Shown: positions 33,460 to 45,705, counted from the first letter of the stretch. The stretch: 64,000 nt of DNA from Voacanga thouarsii (GCA_026120185.1 JANUWF010001783.1:1209001-1273000), one strand, 5' to 3'. Made by a program: numbers and translations. Notes: a model not told the origin generated them from the sequence alone.

Positions 33460-34025
33460 TGGTTGAAATTTTGGGTTTTCACTAAAGTTAATATAAACTA
33501 ATTAATTTTAAAGAAATATTTTTCCTAAAAACCAATTTTTCTCAAAAAATTAAGTAGGAGAGGGGTTCCAATGGCCTTAAGGCTTCCATCACGGATTTCT
33601 GTTAGAGATTGTGGATTTCCTCGCTTCATTCTAAGCATGACCTCCTATAGGATAGATATCAACGAGAATCTAGAACTAATGGAAAAATTATAATTAAAGC
33701 TCAAGATATGTGATAGTGTCAACCAGCCTATCATTGAAGGCATTAATGCTGGATTGTCCATAGGTGGAGAGAGTAGTGACCATCCCATCTATGGAATTAT
33801 TTTTGGATCATTACCTATTAAGGAAGTTTAATTTGTCATTGTTATACATTTAACTTAGAAAATTGTTAACCTTCCTACGAAGCTCTGTCAATTTTTCTAA
33901 AAACCCAATTTTGTTTTAATAGGTTAACCATATCATGGAAATAATATGATGTTTTAAATGTGAATTTTTATAGGTTTTTCCATAATAAACAATTTTTTGA
34001 ATTCATTTTTTTTCCAATCAACAAA

Positions 34026-34990
34026 ATGTCTTGTTTCAGTTCTTTGTCCATTATTCTTAAGGAGAATAAGTTAACTGGACCTAATTATGTAGATTGGAAA
34101 AGGAATCTGAATATAGTACTCACTGTAGAGGAGTAGAAGTATGTTCTGTCCGACCCCTATGCTAAAATAGGGTAAGATTCTAGGACCAGAATTGTGAGAC
34201 TGAGAAGGTATGGAGGAAAGCTGATGAAATGGCTTGATGCTATATGTTGTCTTCTATGTCTAATATTCTCTAGTCTAAGCATGAAAACATGCCTACGACA
34301 TATGACATTGATGTATCGTTGCACACCATGTTTGCTGACATGAGTTGGCCCACAAGGCAAGAAGCTCTTAGAGCAGTCATGAATACTAGAATGGCTAAGA
34401 GGGCATTGGTTTGTGAATATATGCTCAAGATGATTTCTCACTTTGACGAGGCCGAGGTCCTAGGGGCAATAATCGATACTGATAGCTAAATTGACATGGT
34501 TCTCAAGACTTTGCCAAATTCATATTCTCAGTTCAAGTCAACCTAGAACATGAACAAGTTGAGTATGTCTTTGCCAAAGTTGATGAAAGAACTCCAGGCT
34601 ACTAAGAAAATAATGAAGCTTGAGTCAAAGATTTTGGTTACTTGTTCTGGTTCATCTTCTAGAACTAGGGCCTAACCTAAGAAGTTCAAAAAGAAGAAGG
34701 CTCAGAACAATGCAGGGGCCCAGTCTAGGGGATCTAAGCCTAGTGACAAGCTCAAGGGCAAGTGCTTCAAGTGTGGCAAGAAAGGACACTTCAAGAAGGA
34801 TTGTCTGTACTTCTTGGCCAAGTCCTCTTCAAGTATTGCTATATACTTAGAGTCTATATTGATGGTTGGGTCATCATCCACTTGGATTGTTGATTTTGGA
34901 GCTACTGACCATATCTATAACTCCTTACAGGAGTTCAATAAGATAAGGCGACTCAGTATAGGAGAGCCTGGACTAAGAGTAGGCAACATA
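34026..34990 (+). pseudogene. COP2 gag and protease start
   Basis: Gag starts ATG 34026 with the same N-terminal motif as COP1 (LTGPNYVDWKRNLNIVLT). A stop follows at about codon 37 and the frame changes several times. A Gag core piece is open at 34289-34489 (TRQEALRAVMNTRMAKR). The zinc knuckle CFKCGKKGHFKKDC (about 34763-34804) is intact C-X2-C-X4-H-X4-C, unlike COP1. The protease active site reads WIVDFGATDH (about 34882), with Phe in place of the Ser of Asp-Ser-Gly. Many stops show it is inactive. Confidence 0.8.
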
Positions 34991-36360
34991 CCATAAGTGT
35001 GGGTTGAAGCAGTGGGAGACTTGAAGCTTTTATTTGATTGTAATAGGATTTTAGTTTTAAAAGATATCGTATATGTTTCTAGTTTTAAATAGAATTTGAT
35101 TTCAATTTCAAGATTAATTAATCAAAGATATTCTCTTTCTTTCTATTCTGGTACTTTAATCAGTAGAAATAGAAATATTATATGTTTTGAAAACATGTAT
35201 GGAAATCTTTTTTATATTAATACAATTAATTCTCAAATAATTAATACTCAGACAAAACCTAATAATAAGAAGAGAAAGGCTACATCAAATAACTCTAATT
35301 TATGGTAATTGAGATTAGGACAAATAAATCCTAATCAGATTCAGAGGTTAATCTAAAATGGGTCCTTGGACTTATTGAAATTGGAGGAATGGCCTCAGTA
35401 TGAATCTTGTCTTATAGGTAAAATGACCAAAAAAGATTCATTACTCAATAGGTAGAAAGGGTTAATAAAATACTAGAGTTAGTTTATACTAATATTTGTG
35501 GTCCTATGTCTTCGCCCGCTAGAAAGAGGTTATAAATACTTGATCACATTGATAGATGATCACATGGGTTTTGGTTTTGTTTACTTGATAAGGCCCAAGT
35601 CTGACTTCTTTGATAAATTCAGGGAGTTTAAGACTGAGGTAGAGCGTCAAAACAGGTAAACTGATCAAAAAGCTAAGATCGGATCATAGTGGAGAGTATC
35701 TCCTTGGTGAATACAAGAACTACTTGACACATTACGGTATAGTATCTCAACTAACTGCACCTGAGACTCCCCAGCAGAATGGAGTAGCTGAAAGAAGAAA
35801 TAGAACGTTGATGGAAATAATCAGAAGTGTGATGAGTCATACAGCTATTCCTATTTCTTTTTGGGGATATACTCTAGAAACAGCAGCATATATTCTGAAC
35901 TTGGTACCTTCCAATTCAATGCCTAAGACACTGGATGAGATGTAGACTGGATGAAAGCACAGTATGAATCATCTCAAGGTATGAGGTTGTCCAGCATATG
36001 TACTGACTAAAGGAAGTAAGCTAGACCCCATATCAAAATTGTGCTACTTCGTAGGGTATCCAAAAGGAACAAGAGGTGGATATTTTTATCATCTCCAAGA
36101 GCAAAAGGTACTTATAAGTACTAATGCCATATACTTGAAGGATGAACAAAGTGTGTTTGCTAAAGTTTCGAATTAGGTGGAATTAGAAGTGAAGTTGATT
36201 AACATTTCAACTTCTAGTAGCCCGATTGAGAAACTTAAAGAGGCACAACCAGATGTTCCTATACAAAGTGAACCGCGTCATAGTGGGAGGATATCTAAGG
36301 TTTCGGAAACATGGACTAGAGAAGCCTTTGAGGTAATCTCTAACCATTAGAAACAAGATC
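34991..36360 (+). pseudogene. COP2 integrase and start of reverse transcriptase linker
   Basis: The pre-integrase part includes an ISRLINQRYSLSFYSG segment (35096-35308). The core keeps RSDHSGEYLLGE near 35677, so the second catalytic Asp survives. NGVAERRNRTLMEI follows, with the catalytic Glu, at about 35780, and ISFWGYTLETAAYILNLVPS at about 35850-35910. Stops and shifts occur between these blocks. The segment ends in the acidic/Ser-rich linker before reverse transcriptase and is cut by LTR-b at 36365, inside a segment matching 14960-15000 of COP1. Confidence 0.8.
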
Positions 36361-36434
36361 CTACTTGTGAAACCCTACCTAAAGCCAACCCTAGAGTAAA
36401 GGGGTCGAGATGCATATCATATCATTTTGCATGA

Positions 36435-36471
<37 letters not shown>

Positions 36472-36632
36472 AATAATTTTATGTGCTTTAGAATTATGAT
36501 TTATAGGTTAAAATGCTTAGTTATGCTTATTGAGTAGGAAGGGTAAAATGGTAATTTTGCTTGAGGTCAAAATAGGAAGATAGCTTGAGGATTAAATAAG
36601 AAGAATATTTGGGTGAGAAAATAAGAACAAAA

Positions 36633-36705
36633 GTTGTTATGGTTGAGTGGTTAGAGCTTTGTGAATTAATCTCTAAGGTCATGAGTTCAAATCCCATCAT
36701 TTAAG
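36633..36705 (+). ncRNA. tRNA-like Pol III promoter module in LTR-b
   Basis: Box A TGGTTGAGTGG (36640-36650) and box B GTTCAAATC (36685-36693) both fit the Pol III consensus and lie at ordinary tRNA spacing. A T-arm-like ATGAG/CCCAT pair surrounds TTCAAAT, and TTTTT follows at 36706. The acceptor ends do not pair, so this is not a working tRNA gene. It is a degenerate tRNA or a tRNA-derived module. LTR-c has a more decayed version at the same relative place (44405-44475). Confidence 0.5.
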
Positions 36706-37358
36706 TTTTTATCATGATTATCTTAGTTAAGTTTAAATTTTTGTTTTCTTGCATTCCATAAAAATCGCAATGTTGTTCTAGGGGAGACATGAAGAGAATG
36801 TCATAATCCTATCATCATGTCCTAAAAAGAATTCTAGAGGATTTCTTGTCCTTTTTATTACCTCTAGCTTGTCCTAACCGCATCACAAAATAAATTTGTT
36901 TAAAATTTATCAAAATTCATCTTTAAAATTTAAAAAAAAAAAATCAGCAAGGATTTCTTGTCTTTGAATTTTGAAAATGAATCTTGGAAGTTGGAGAATT
37001 AACTAAAAATAGGAGAAGAGTTACAGAAGGTTCCCAAGGAAAATTAATTACCATGGTTGAACCTTCAAACTCAACTCCATAGTGTTCATATTCTTCATGG
37101 AAGAAATCTGGAAATTTTCCAGATTCCTGAGTAGCCTAACCTTCAAAAATCACAGCCATCTTTCTTACTCATTTGCTGCAAGAGAAATGACCAATTTATT
37201 CAGCTTGAAGACTTAAATTCATGTGCAAAAATGGACTACACAAAAACTACACAAACCAGAAAAAAATTCTGGGTAGTTTCGCTGATGTTCAACCAGAAAA
37301 TGAAGCTGTTTCTTCTGCTTGCAAGGCAGCAAAACACCTCTGCTTTTCCTCCATAAAG

Positions 37359-37377
37359 AAGGCTGGAAACCAGCCTT
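37359..37377. repeat. Perfect hairpin in LTR-b
   Basis: AAGGCTGG, loop AAA, CCAGCCTT: an 8-bp perfect inverted repeat in the promoter-side half of the LTR. Confidence 0.6.
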
Positions 37378-38276
37378 AAAGGACCCTCAAAACCCTCTCC
37401 AAATCGGGCTGGAATATTGCAGAAAAATTGCACAGAAAATTACAGCAAACCTTCGAACCATGAAACTAGAAAATTTTCAGCTTTGTTCCCTTCAAGCCTT
37501 GGCTGAAAACCACCCTCAAACCTCTATAAATTAACCCTTGATCAGCCATGAACTAAACACCATTAACCTCTCCACTTACCTTGCACATTTGGACTCCATA
37601 ACCACACTTCAAATATCTCCTAAGATCACTCCATTCAAACTTCAATTTGAACTTAAAAAATTTTCAGCATTTGCTCCATGAAAACACTCTTATACTAGGC
37701 TTCATAACCAGAAATTTTTCTGCCATTGAGCTCTGAATTTCAGTTAGCCTTAGAGCTATTTTAACCTCCATTCATTTCAGCAAAACCAAATAGTCTAGCC
37801 GGCTCCATTGTAGCTCCAACAAACCTCCATCAATCAAACACCATTAACATATCTCCTACCTCAAACCACTCCTCAAATCACTCTATTTGAATTTCAAAAA
37901 ATTAGATTTTTCTCTCCCTCTCTAAACTGAAAATCAAAACCCCTGAATTCCCTAAACCATTCGACCAACACTATCCAGAAATTCATGCATATCCTTTCTC
38001 AATTTCTCTCCATTTTCACCAAGAATACACACTACCTTTCTTCAAGCCAAAGACCACTCTAAACACCTCAAATCCCTCTCAAAAACTCCAAAATACTCTT
38101 ACATACTCCATAGAGTTCATTTCTGGAATTTATAACATCAAATCTCGAAAACAAAAATTAGCATTCGGATCAAAACCAGTTTTTTTCCCTTGAAGTCTCA
38201 AGAACAACATCAAGGTAACCAAGAACAACTCTTTTGTTCATCTTCTTTCCTTCAACCTATAACATATCATGCTAAT

Positions 38277-38277
<1 letters not shown>

Positions 38278-38318
<41 letters not shown>
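38278..38318. repeat. (CT)n microsatellite in LTR-b
   Basis: About 20 uninterrupted CT units. GA/CT tracts are common near plant promoters, but here the tract is in LTR sequence. Confidence 0.9.
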
Positions 38319-38321
<3 letters not shown>

Positions 38322-40658
38322 CGAAATGGTGGTTACAACCATGGCTATTTTTCCTCCTCTCATGGACAATACAAGACCCTCAATCGCGTGGACCTTCTTT
38401 AATCTTCATCGAAGCATACATCAATCAAGTATTTCTCCTTAAACCTTCCTTTTAGTTTTGAATTCATGTCTCTTAGATATTAATAGGGAGAATAGAATAT
38501 GAATGGGGGATTGAGTATATGCATATGAATGAAGGGGGTTGAGATTAGAACATGAGAATGGATGATCATGATTAAGCTATATGGAATTCCTTGAGAATCG
38601 ATGTATGTTCATCATGTCTTAAGAAATTATGAATGTTTAAGCATGCTAGATATTATGACACCTTTGGTGAATAGGGTTTTTATGTTCTTATCTCTTTTGA
38701 AGCCATGATTATGATTATGCTTAGTAGAGATTTGGCCATGTGATAGTATGTATGGATTTAAACCTATGTTCATGAATGGATTAGTTTTTGTTGTTTGATG
38801 TTGAAGAACGTATTCATGATTCTTATTAGCAATAGGAAAATTATGATCATGATCTTGTAGATCCTAGGTAATTTTAATTAACAAAATTTATTACCTTAAT
38901 TAAAATTATTACTATATTTTTCCTCTAAAGGCTATATTTTTCTCTAAGGATTTCAAAATTCCTAGGAAGTTTTAGAAATAGAATATTAAATGAAATAGTG
39001 ATATTTTATTAGCCAAATAAATGATATCTTTTATTAAAAATAATATATATATATATATATATACATACACACACACACACACATATATGTATAATAATAA
39101 ATAAAACCTTTTATATAAATAATAATAAGTAAAATATTAATGATCTTGTAGGCCATATATTCATAAATATTATTTATATTAAAATTTATTTGTTATCTAT
39201 TAATCAAAATTTAATAAAATTATTTATTATTAATTATTTGCTATCTATTAATCATTAATTAAGATATTAATAATAATTTATTATTTATTTTAATAATACT
39301 ATTTAAAAATTACCGTTTATTAATACCATCTAGGACTTAGGATTCTTCAATAATTAAACCCTAGTTTATTTATTAATAATAACACAAGATTTATTATTTG
39401 AACCTATAACTTATTTGTAATTACTTTACAACCCCTAGTTATTTTAACTTCTCAAGCTGGACTTATTTTATAAAATTCTTTATCAGCTAGCTTTAAAGCT
39501 TAGGACATTAAGGTCATGATTGTAATTAGTTGAACTATGAATTATTTATGTAAGGCAAGTATAGCTCGAGTATAACCATATGTCTTGTGTTTTCCCCAAG
39601 CGGGGTTAGGTCAGCCTTGGAAAATTTTTGAAATTCGAGCAAAGGATCAGGTAAGCTCCTGCATGAACTTATTTGAAGACCAAAAGTTACTGTGGCAAGC
39701 CAAATGCGATGTGTATGGACACTCATTTTGTAAAGGCAATTAAGGACTATTTTTTTTTATTTCAGTCAAGAAAATCATTTGAAAAATCAAACCAGCAGAT
39801 TTACACAAAATGCTAAACTTTTTCTAAAACCAAACTTTGACAATAATTTTAGAAACCCTTAATTGCTATTTCCAAGTAAATCAATGTATGACCAATTTTA
39901 TCCCAAGTGGGACAATCAATGTTGAGTACTCAATAAGGGTAGACTACTAGGACTAGTCTTTGAAGGGTTAGGGTAAGTCTCTCAGTAGATAGCCACCTTT
40001 AAAGGGTGAGTTCTTCTTGGATAGGATGCCAATCCGGTAGGTCATGCTGGTCTGAGCTAGCAAGTTTCAATCATGTGGACTGTGTGTTTCCGTAGTGGAC
40101 AACCGATAAGTTTAGATGTAGAGATAGAGAAGTATCTCATCCGATAGGCTGCACACCTACCTTTTGTCAGTTTGCACAAAGTATGGCATTCTGACCGTTA
40201 TATGGTCATAGGGCTGAACGTGTGGTAACCCATGGCTACCCCTTTCGGTGGTTGTATTTATTGAGCACCTATATGGTTTGAAAAGCAAAATGCTACTCTT
40301 TATTTTTAACATTTATTTAATACTTGCCAACACTTTCTCTTATGAAATTTTTACAACTTGCATACACGAACTGTTTTACTTGAAACACTCAAAGCACACA
40401 CGGGCTTACTGAGATTTTTATCTCATCACCCTTTATGCTTTATTGGCTTTATGTTATTTTTCTTATATGTTGTTTTGAGAGATGGTAGCAAATAATTTAT
40501 TTTGGATTTATTTATGTATTTTTGGGTTGTAATAAATTCAATTTTAAAGTATTGCTTTTATTTTCCTTTATGTGACCTAGTTATAAAGATTCATTGTCCT
40601 ATAGATGGGGCGACATCCCCGGCCCTGTTGGGCCTGGGTAGTGGGGTGTTACACTACT

Positions 40659-41750
40659 AGATACAATTAGGCCATTATATATATTGATGCAGCCAAATGG
40701 TAAGTAGCAATAGGTGCCGAGATTGAATCGATGCATCTCAATCAAGTATTGGATCTTGTCACTGCATCTGAAGGAATTAAACCCATAGGGTGCAAGTGGG
40801 CATACGAAAGAAAAAAAAAAGAGTTGTGGATAGAAATGTGGAAAACTTTAAAGTAAGGTTAGTTGCAAAAGGTTATACTCACAAAAAAATGATCGATTAT
40901 GAGGATACCTTTTCACCTATTGCTATCTTAAACCCATTCGCATTCTCTTGGCCATCGTATGTCATTTTTACTATGAGATATGTCAAATGGATATGAAGAC
41001 AGCCTTTCTTAATGGCTATCTTAGCGAAGACATCTGTATGTCCTAGCTTGTAGGCTAGCCTGAAGGCTTTATTGCTAAAGGCTAAGAGCATATAGCCTAC
41101 AAGCTTAAGAAGTCCATTTATAGACTTAAGTAAGGATCACGGGCATGAAATATACGTTTTGATGAGACTGTAAAGTTTTATAGTTTCATACAAAATGTGG
41201 ATAAACCATGCGTGTATAGAAAGACATATGGCAACAACGAGTCTTTTATGGTACTTTATGCGGACAACATTCTACTAATTGGAAATTATGTATGGACATT
41301 GTCATCCATAAAGGTTTGGCTATCAAGTCAATTTAGTATGAAAGATATGGAAAAGCTAGCTACAATCTTGGAATAAAGCTTCTTAGGGATAGAAAGTTAA
41401 GAATGTTAAACTTATTCCAATCTGCTTATATTGACAAGATATTGGCTTGACTTAGTATGGATCAGTGTAAAGGGACAATCATGCCCTTTAGGCGCAGATT
41501 AACCCTATCTTCCAAGTAGTGTCTTAAAACACAGGAAGAAAAGGAAATGATAAATAGAATTCCTTATGCCTTGGCAGTGGAAAGTCTCATATATGCTATG
41601 ATTTGCACAAGGCCGAATATCTACTTTGCAGTAAGTATGGTTGGCAGGTATCAGTATAACCTAGGGGAAGAACATTGGCAATTTGTAAAGCACATTCTCA
41701 AGTACCTAAAAGGAAACGAGGGATTATATGCTTGTTTATAGGATTGATGA
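40659..41750 (+). pseudogene. COP2 reverse transcriptase, second part
   Basis: The copia reverse transcriptase resumes after LTR-b. It includes [10 protein letters not shown] near 40790, [14 protein letters not shown] residues near 40850-40880, DTFSPIA near 40908 and IYRLK near 41120. The catalytic box near 41255 reads LYADNILLIGN: Tyr-Ala-Asp-Asn in place of Tyr-Val-Asp-Asp. The second catalytic Asp is therefore lost and the enzyme would be dead even without the stops. The connection part (41547-41741) is open for 64 residues and includes RIPYALAVESLIYAM. Confidence 0.8.
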
Positions 41751-42190
41751 CTTAGTTCCTACTGGTTACATAACTTAGACCTCCGAGCTGATAAAGATGA
41801 AAGAAAATATTCTAGTGTATATGTTTTCATTTTATCTGGAGGGACTATTTCATGGAGGAGTGCTAAGCAGTCTCTCATTGCTGATTTTACAATGGAAGTT
41901 GAGTATGTGGCAGCTTCAAAAGCTTCTAAAGAAGCAGTTGGCTCCAGAAGTTTAGCTCAAAACATGGAGCTATACCATAGATGGACATGCCCGAAACAAT
42001 ATAATGTGACAATGTAAGGAGTCAAGACACCATAGGAAGGGTAAGCATATAGAAAGGAAGTATCACTTGATTCGGAAGTTCATCCAGAAATAGGAGATAG
42101 TGGTGGACCAGATTTCTTTACAAATAATTTGGTGAACTCATTTACCAAGCCTTTGACAGAGAAGGTGTTTCAAAGACACTTAGATATCAT
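41751..42190 (+). pseudogene. COP2 RNase H and end of pol
   Basis: Broken frames include TISWRSAKQSLIADFTMEVE (about 41850-41900), the copia RNase H segment normally read as TEAEY at its end, and VAASKASKEAV. The end of pol, NSFTKPLTEKVFQRHLD, lies near 42130-42185. A purine-rich tract, AGTAAGAGAC, precedes the 3' LTR at 42243. Confidence 0.75.
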
Positions 42191-42242
42191 AGGGGGTAAG
42201 CACATATGCACTATCATAGTCTATTTAGTACAAGTAAGAGAC

Positions 42243-43383
42243 TGTCGGAATGTATGACTAAAATGGTTTATATATTTTTGTATTTTAGAAATTAATAAAA
42301 ATTTTATCCATTAATTGTTGTTTTTTTACATATATTGCATATTAAGGTCTAAATGTGTTAGTAAGTAATCTATGTGATTTGGTCATGCTTTCACAATAAG
42401 GTGTAAATTATAGCATACTAACTCATAAGAGCAAACTTTTTCTACGAAAAAGTTTGTCAATTTTCTCTAGACCTAAATATGGTGACAAATGAAATATTTA
42501 AGATGATTAAAATGCCAGTATTTGTTAGCATGAGTATTTTGCTTATTTTAGTAGCAAAGAATAATATGTCTTTTGGTCCCGAGAGAAGTTCAAATAACTT
42601 TAATAAATTTATTTACTATATGGGTTTATTCGGTGAATTTATTATTGGAAGAATTATTATAGTAGTCCAATTAATTATTTATTTGGGCTAGAACAATTCA
42701 TTGGACCAATTTAATTAATTAGTTTATTAATTAATTTTTTGGATAATTTTATATTGGGCCCAAGTGGATTAATTAGTTAATAAGAAAGCTATTTAATTAG
42801 TCATTGGACTAATCAAAAAATCATGGCCCATCAGAGTTTGATGGTAGCCACCATGTGCTAAAAAGAAAAGGAAATAAAAAAGAAAATAGGAAATGCCAGC
42901 TATTATTTTTGAAAAAGGAAAAGGAAGCTGTTGATTTTATAAAAGGCATCATGTGTGCCTAGGTTGAGGGTTGACCAAATCACATATACAGCTTTCGGAC
43001 TTTTCATTAGGCAAATGATAGCCATCGTTTTCTTACCCTTTTTCCTTCGTTTTTCCTTTACCATTTTAACTCTTTTGTTTTTCTTCCAATCTTCTACAAC
43101 CTAGTTCTACTTTTACCAATAGAACTACATAGGAGGTTCGAGAATACTCTAGAAGGTTAAGAGCTAGCAAACATGATAAGTGTTTGATGCAAAGGAGCTG
43201 ACAGCTAACTAGTATACTCGTGGAACAAGTAGACGTTCCAGTTGAGGAAGTGCCGTTAAACTCAATCCAAATTTAGTTATTTAAATAAAATGCCCTAATA
43301 GTAAGTATTCCAAGACATTGGCTCGGGAAAAATTTTTAATTTACTGTCTTTCGCTGCGTTTTTAATTTTCTTGTAGTAATTCA
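42243..43383 (+). repeat. COP2 3' LTR
   Basis: It begins TGTCGGAATG and ends TAGTAATTCA. It is shortened by about 650 bases relative to the 5' LTR, the junction being near 42450 (AAGTTTGTC next to the CTAGACCTAAATATGG segment). The segment around 42790-43150 aligns closely with 27490-27850. Confidence 0.88.
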
Positions 43384-43388
43384 AAAAG

Positions 43389-43913
43389 ATAGTTGAAGAA
43401 TATAAAGATTAAAGTACCCACCTTTAAGAGAATAAGTGATCTAGAGGCATATTTTGAATAGGAGTAGAAGATGAAAATTTTGTTAGAATACCATAACTAT
43501 AGTGAAAGAACCAAGATGAAGTTTTTAGTTTTGGGTTGTATGGAGTATGTACTAGTTTGGTGGAAACAAATCCTTTCAAATCGGAGAAGAATGGAAGAAC
43601 AACTAATGGTAAGTTGGGATTTGTTGAGAACAAGATTTGTGCCCTTACACTACTACAATAAGCTTTGTGAAAGGCTACACATGCATAAGAAAAGCAACAA
43701 AAGTGTGGAAGACTACCACAAGGAATTGGAAGTACAAATGATGAGAGTTAATATGGTTGAAGACCCAAGGGTAACAAAGGCAAGATTTTTTAGTGTCTTG
43801 GATAGAGATATTGTAAATGTTGTTGAGCTACACTCATATAAGACCTTATAAAATAGGGTGCACATGGTAATAAAGGTAGAAAGGCAACTTAGAGTGAGAT
43901 ACCCAGTAGAAAG
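43389..43913 (+). pseudogene. CHR gag, central part
   Basis: This is a Ty3/gypsy Gag core on the plus strand. It begins in frame with KVPTFKRISDLEAYFE near 43410, passes one stop, and is open at 43471-43851. It includes the conserved WWKQI segment after a VLGCMEYV stretch, LRTRFVPLHYYNKL, and SVEDYHKELEVQMMR. These blocks are characteristic of chromovirus Gag. A stop lies after YKTL at 43851, and the frame is cut by LTR-c at 43914. The N-terminal part lies before COP2 (about 26040-26252); the nucleocapsid part is at 56938-57350. Confidence 0.8.
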
Positions 43914-44110
43914 TGTAAAACATCACCTAAAACTACCCTTAGAATATGGAAAGGGCTTGTATTTCATTGAATATCATATAAGCATGTGTTTATCAATATA
44001 TATATTTGTCGTGTGATTTATATGGTAATTTGTTCTTGTTGTGTGTTTGAGAAGATTAGAAATTTTATTTTGAGTTGAAAAAGATTTTAGAATATGATAT
44101 TGGAGATAGA

Positions 44111-44353
<243 letters not shown>

Positions 44354-44404
44354 GGTTTGGGATTAGGAGAGAGAACAATTATTTTAGAAAAAAAGAACAT
44401 AAAT

Positions 44405-44475
44405 GTTGTTGTAGATAGGTAGTTAGAGTATAGTGATTGGTTTCTATTAACTTGAGTTCAAATCGTATTGGTAAC
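44405..44475 (+). ncRNA. Decayed tRNA-like module in LTR-c
   Basis: This is homologous to 36633-36705 of LTR-b. Box B (GAGTTCAAATCG) is still recognisable near 44454-44465, while box A (GATAGGTAGTTAGAG) is degraded. It shows the module belongs to the LTR family and was not a separate insertion in LTR-b. Confidence 0.4.
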
Positions 44476-45537
44476 AATTTATTTTAGATTTTAATCACTT
44501 CCTATTCTTAAGGGCAGTTATTACATTCCAATTCTGTTAGAAAATGTTCTTACAATTTTGGGACATAGGGATGATGTCTTAAAGGATTTAAAATTGAAAT
44601 CTTTTAATCTCTTTATTTGTGTCACACGAGAATCTGGATAGGAATTTGGTCTCCTATATTTAAGCCAATGTCCTAACTATTCTAAATTGAAACTTCTCAT
44701 TTTCCTCTTCAAAGCTTCAACTTTATAAGCTCTTGAGCTAGCCAGAAAGCTCTACGGTCATTTTCCTTTAGGCCTCTTGAATTACTCCATTACTATTGAT
44801 AAAAAATGCTCACAATTTTGATTGCAAATAGCCTTCAATTACTTGTGCAAATTTTATGCTTGTTTTCTTCCTGTTTTTGCACAATTTGCAAACTCAAACC
44901 ATGCCATGTATACTTATAAAATAGTTTCTAAAAACTTACCAAAATAGCCTTATTACTCTCAGGTTTCTTTAATAAGAAAACTAGCAACACTAGTTTTAAA
45001 ACTTTACCTTAATTTCTCTTCTTCTTTGGCACTCGGATCACATAAGCTTTTGTCTACCAAGAAGCACTCCTTTTCTCATCTCCCCTTAACCATTAAAGCT
45101 AGTCGAGGATCACTATCGAAGCACCCTTGGATGCTCTTAAAAGTATGCTACAATTTCTCAAATTAAATTTCTTTGAATTTAAGTTTAGTTAGCGTAGCAA
45201 TTTCCTAAAATCTCTCCACTTAAACAAGCTTTATACAAGCAGAGTTTTTAGTTCATTAAGATAACATTTAATTATAATTTTCTTTCCATTTCTTCCCTTC
45301 TTTTTGCTCTCAATTCCCTTAGTTCTAGGTTGGCTGAACACCTCATTTTTCCTCCTTGAAAACACCCTCACTTCCTCCTATTTTCTATCAATTGAAACAT
45401 CATTGAACTTGAAATTTAAAGTGCAAAAAGCTCCTACAAATTCTCAACCAATCCAAATCTTTAATTTAGTTCCTCTTTGAAGCTCTCAAGCCTGTCAAAC
45501 TTTAAATCAACTAAAGCTATTCCAAAGTTTCTTTCCA

Positions 45538-45705
45538 AAGCCATGGACAGGCTACCATAGCCAGGGACTGGCTGAATCAATTTCACAAAGCCATGGACTA
45601 TTTTATTTCAGCCAAGGACCGGTTACTTCATAAGCAAAGCCATGGGCTACCTATTTATAGCCAAGGGTCGGCTATCTCATAAACAAAAGCCATGGACTAC
45701 CTATG
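45538..45705. repeat. Tandem repeat of 49-50 bases, about 3.4 copies
   Basis: Units begin AAAGCCATGGACT; the CCATGG sites fall at 45541, 45591, 45640 and 45690. A second conserved element in each unit is AGCCAAGGACCGGCTA, with changes. Confidence 0.85.

Larger units (their letters stand above)
32317..34025 (+). other. COP2 untranslated leader
   Basis: The primer site is GGTGATATCAGAGC (32317-32330), an iMet-type site. A GC-rich foldable island at about 32650-32900 includes CCAGCTGCAGCTGG, a perfect 14-base palindrome at 32669-32682, and repeated GTGGCCGG-type segments. Two stem-loops sit at 33320-33359 and 33420-33459. The block at 33545-33860 is similar to the COP1 leader at 12236-12560. 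Gag begins at ATG 34026. No coding is supported. Confidence 0.7.
36366..40653 (+). mobile_element. LTR-b: 4.3-kb solo LTR in COP2 pol
   Basis: The insert starts TGTGAAACCCTACC and ends GTAGTGGGGTGTTACA, with a perfect CTACT duplication (36361-36365 and 40654-40658). There is no internal coding region, so it is a solo LTR. The GGGGTGTTACA end is typical of Tekay/Del-type chromovirus LTRs. It contains a tRNA-like module at 36633-36705, AT and CT microsatellites (36439-36469, 38278-38318, 39045-39080), a perfect hairpin at 37359-37377 and a possible TATA box CTATAAATTA at 37523-37532. Its start matches the start of LTR-c at 43914, and its 3' half matches LTR-a and LTR-c. Confidence 0.85.
26253..43383 (+). 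mobile_element. COP2: Ty1/copia retrotransposon inserted in CHR gag
   Basis: The 5' LTR is 26253-27857 plus 32139-32316, split by ATH3. The primer site is at 32317-32330, a leader runs to 34025, decayed gag-pol is split by LTR-b, a purine tract lies before 42243, and the 3' LTR is 42243-43383. The perfect duplication AAAAG (26248-26252 and 43384-43388) defines the ends, and removing COP2 rejoins the CHR gag. The 3' LTR is 1141 bp but the 5' LTR is about 1.78 kb, because roughly 650 bases near 26450-27120 are missing in the 3' copy. The element is heavily decayed and older than both of its inserts. Confidence 0.88.

Noticed and set aside
36633..36705. A functional tRNA gene
   Set aside because: The acceptor stem does not pair and the D and anticodon arms are poor. 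Only the promoter boxes and T arm are kept.
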